A program made the position numbers and the translations under genes. The notes under the pieces are model-generated. The model saw only the letters and a list, made by a program, of their open reading frames with translations, was not told where the DNA came from and searched no databases. A stretch of 7,474 nucleotides of DNA from Burkholderiales bacterium (GTDB lineage: Bacteria; Pseudomonadota; Gammaproteobacteria; Burkholderiales; Burkholderiaceae_D), in contig SYFN01000042.1 in assembly GCA_005800405.1 (NCBI GenBank), positions 1 through 7,474 on the forward strand. The letters are read 5' to 3'. Positions 5,950 to 7,474 of this stretch are shown in pieces (the first letter of the stretch is position 1; each line of letters begins with the position of its first letter).

Positions 5950-7474
5950 TTATTTCGCCCAGCTGTCTTTCAAGGTGACGATGCGGTTGAAGACCGGCTT
6001 GCCAGGCGCAGAGTCAACGCGGTCAGCGACGAAATAGCCGTGACGTTCGAATTGAAATTTGTCATCCGGGTTCGCTTTGTCTGCACCGGCTTCAAGGTAG
6101 GCGTTGATCACGGACTTGGCGTTTGGATTGAGTGATTGCTTGAAATCCGTGCCGCCGGCATCCGGATGCGGATCGGTGAACAAACGATCATAAAGTCGTA
6201 TCTCAGCCGCCACCGCCTGTGCTGCGGATACCCAGTGGATGTTGCCCTTGACCTTGTAGGTTGAAGCGCCATCGGTGCCGCTCCTGCTGTCCGGGTAGTA
6301 AGTGCAATGGACAGCAATCACTTTGCCCGAGGCGTCTTTGTCGAAGCCCGTACACTCGACCACATAGCCATACCGCAGTCTGACTTTGTTGCCCGGGAAA
6401 AGACGGAAGTAGCCTTTCTCGGGTACTTCCATGAAATCTTCCTGCTCTATCCACAGCGCGCGGCTGATGGGGAACTGACGGATGCCGCGCTCGGGATGAT
6501 GCGGGTGCACTGGCGCGCTGCAAGCTTCGATTTGCGTTTTGGGAAAATTCTCGATGATGAGTTTGAGAGGGTTAAGGACGCAGATGATTCGCGGCGCCTT
6601 GTCATCAAGATCGTCTCGCAGAGCACTTTCCAGCGTACTCATGTCGATCCAGCTATCTGCTTTTGCTACACCGATACGTTCAGCAAACAGCTGCAGGGAT
6701 TCAGGCGTAAAGCCGCGACGGCGTATACCGACAATCGTTGGCATGCGAGGATCATCCCAACCATCCACAATCTTTTCCTCGACCAGTTGCAACAACTTTC
6801 GCTTGCTCGTGATCGCGTACGTCAGGTTCAGGCGCGCAAATTCATATTGCTGCGGCAGAGGTTTTTTGAAAAAACCACCTTCGGTGAGTCGTTCGAGTAT
6901 CCAGTCATAAAACGGGCGATGGTCCTGAAACTCCAGGGTGCACAGCGAGTGCGTAATGTTTTCTATCGCGTCCGAAATCGGATGCGCATAGTCATACATA
7001 GGATAGATACACCATTGGTCGCCGGTGCGATGATGATGTGCATGGCGTATGCGGTAGATGGCTGGATCGCGCATATTCATGTTGGGCGAGGCCATGTCTA
7101 TTTTCGCGCGCAGTATGTGCTGACCATCAGCGAATTCGCCCGCCTTCATGCGACGCAGCAGATCCAGTGATTCTTCTGCGGGGCGGTCGCGGAAGGGTGA
7201 ATTTTTACCTGGTTCGCTGAAGCTGCCGCGGTTGGCGGCCATATCTTCTGCCGACTGGCAGTCGACATACGCATGGCCAGCCGTAATCAGCCACTCAGCC
7301 ATTTCAAAGAGCTGATTAAAATAATCGCTGGCAAAATACTGATGCGTATCAGCGTGGTCTTGCCAGGAAAATCCTAGCCACTGAACGCTATCGATAATGG
7401 TGTCGACGTATTCCTGTTCTTCTTTGGTCGGATTGGTGTCATCAAAACGCAAGTGGCAGCGGCCATCGTAGTCG
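5950..7474 (-). CDS. glnS: Glutaminyl-tRNA synthetase, N-terminus cut by the window edge
   Basis: Class I aminoacyl-tRNA synthetase that charges tRNA-Gln with glutamine. About 507 codons are present, entering at the right edge as DYDGRCHLRFDDTNP, the conserved segment just after the ATP-binding HIGH region, which lies outside. Visible signatures include GDQWCIYPMYDYAHPISDAIENITHS in two adjoining parts, the KMSKS-equivalent ITSKRK (MSKRK in E. coli, but Thr is common in related betaproteobacterial enzymes), and DGWDDPRMPTI. The C-terminal half is the two-barrel anticodon-binding domain (GNIHWVSAAQA, LYDRLFTDPHP, FERHGYFVAD) and ends normally at DSWAK. GlnRS presence separates it from organisms that use only GatCAB; the bacterial GlnRS lineage is typical of gamma- and betaproteobacteria. 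No frameshift is visible. A TTG near 7452 is not a real start. Confidence 0.97.
   Translation of the reverse strand, partial: DYDGRCHLRFDDTNPTKEEQEYVDTIIDSVQWLGFSWQDHADTHQYFASDYFNQLFEMAEWLITAGHAYVDCQSAEDMAANRGSFSEPGKNSPFRDRPAEESLDLLRRMKAGEFADGQHILRAKIDMASPNMNMRDPAIYRIRHAHHHRTGDQWCIYPMYDYAHPISDAIENITHSLCTLEFQDHRPFYDWILERLTEGGFFKKPLPQQYEFARLNLTYAITSKRKLLQLVEEKIVDGWDDPRMPTIVGIRRRGFTPESLQLFAERIGVAKADSWIDMSTLESALRDDLDDKAPRIICVLNPLKLIIENFPKTQIEACSAPVHPHHPERGIRQFPISRALWIEQEDFMEVPEKGYFRLFPGNKVRLRYGYVVECTGFDKDASGKVIAVHCTYYPDSRSGTDGASTYKVKGNIHWVSAAQAVAAEIRLYDRLFTDPHPDAGGTDFKQSLNPNAKSVINAYLEAGADKANPDDKFQFERHGYFVADRVDSAPGKPVFNRIVTLKDSWAK

Noticed and set aside
6307..7170. A 287-codon plus-strand reading frame opposite glnS
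   Set aside because: It lies entirely within the well-conserved glnS coding sequence on the other strand and shows no protein family features.
1..7474. CRISPR array, toxin-antitoxin pair, phage or defence gene cluster
   Set aside because: No regularly spaced repeats and no such gene families; the genes are metabolic, repair, membrane and translation genes plus one IS.

Overview
The window looks like a piece of a betaproteobacterial chromosome, most likely Burkholderiales and perhaps Oxalobacteraceae. This rests on the PHA-type acetyl-CoA acetyltransferase and acetoacetyl-CoA reductase pair, the betaproteobacterial style of the glutaminyl-tRNA synthetase (ITSKRK in place of MSKRK), a DnaQ-like/GIY-YIG fusion nuclease and a CmpX-type membrane protein. 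The genus is inferred from remembered protein resemblance, not from a search.

Layout. Positions 1-933 are the right-hand part of an IS3-family insertion sequence: the last codons of orfA, a -1 frameshift signal (A6G heptamer plus a stem-loop), a complete orfB transposase with its DDE triad, and the right inverted repeat ending in TTCA at 933. An AT-rich, apparently non-coding stretch follows (934-1093). It abuts the 5' half of a minus-strand tRNA-Leu(CAA) that breaks off in the variable arm, so this is a rearranged junction. Next come phaB and phaA on the minus strand (1216-3198, transcribed phaA then phaB), which together make (R)-3-hydroxybutyryl-CoA from acetyl-CoA. No PHA synthase gene is present.

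Positions 3199-3619 carry no convincing gene. From 3620 to 5074 (minus) lies the exonuclease/GIY-YIG fusion protein, whose first catalytic aspartate (ExoI motif) reads as tyrosine. Divergent from it, at 5179-5898 (plus), is a small five-helix membrane protein of the CmpX/TM_helix type. A seven-codon in-frame ORF with a stronger ribosome binding site precedes it. The window ends with most of glnS (minus, 5' end cut by the window edge), convergent with the membrane protein gene.

Most of this is housekeeping and storage metabolism with one mobile element. I see no CRISPR array, toxin-antitoxin pair, defence cluster or other clearly new system. The points most worth checking are the D-to-Y change in the exonuclease domain, the interrupted N-terminus or leader ORF before the membrane protein gene, and the truncated tRNA next to the IS.
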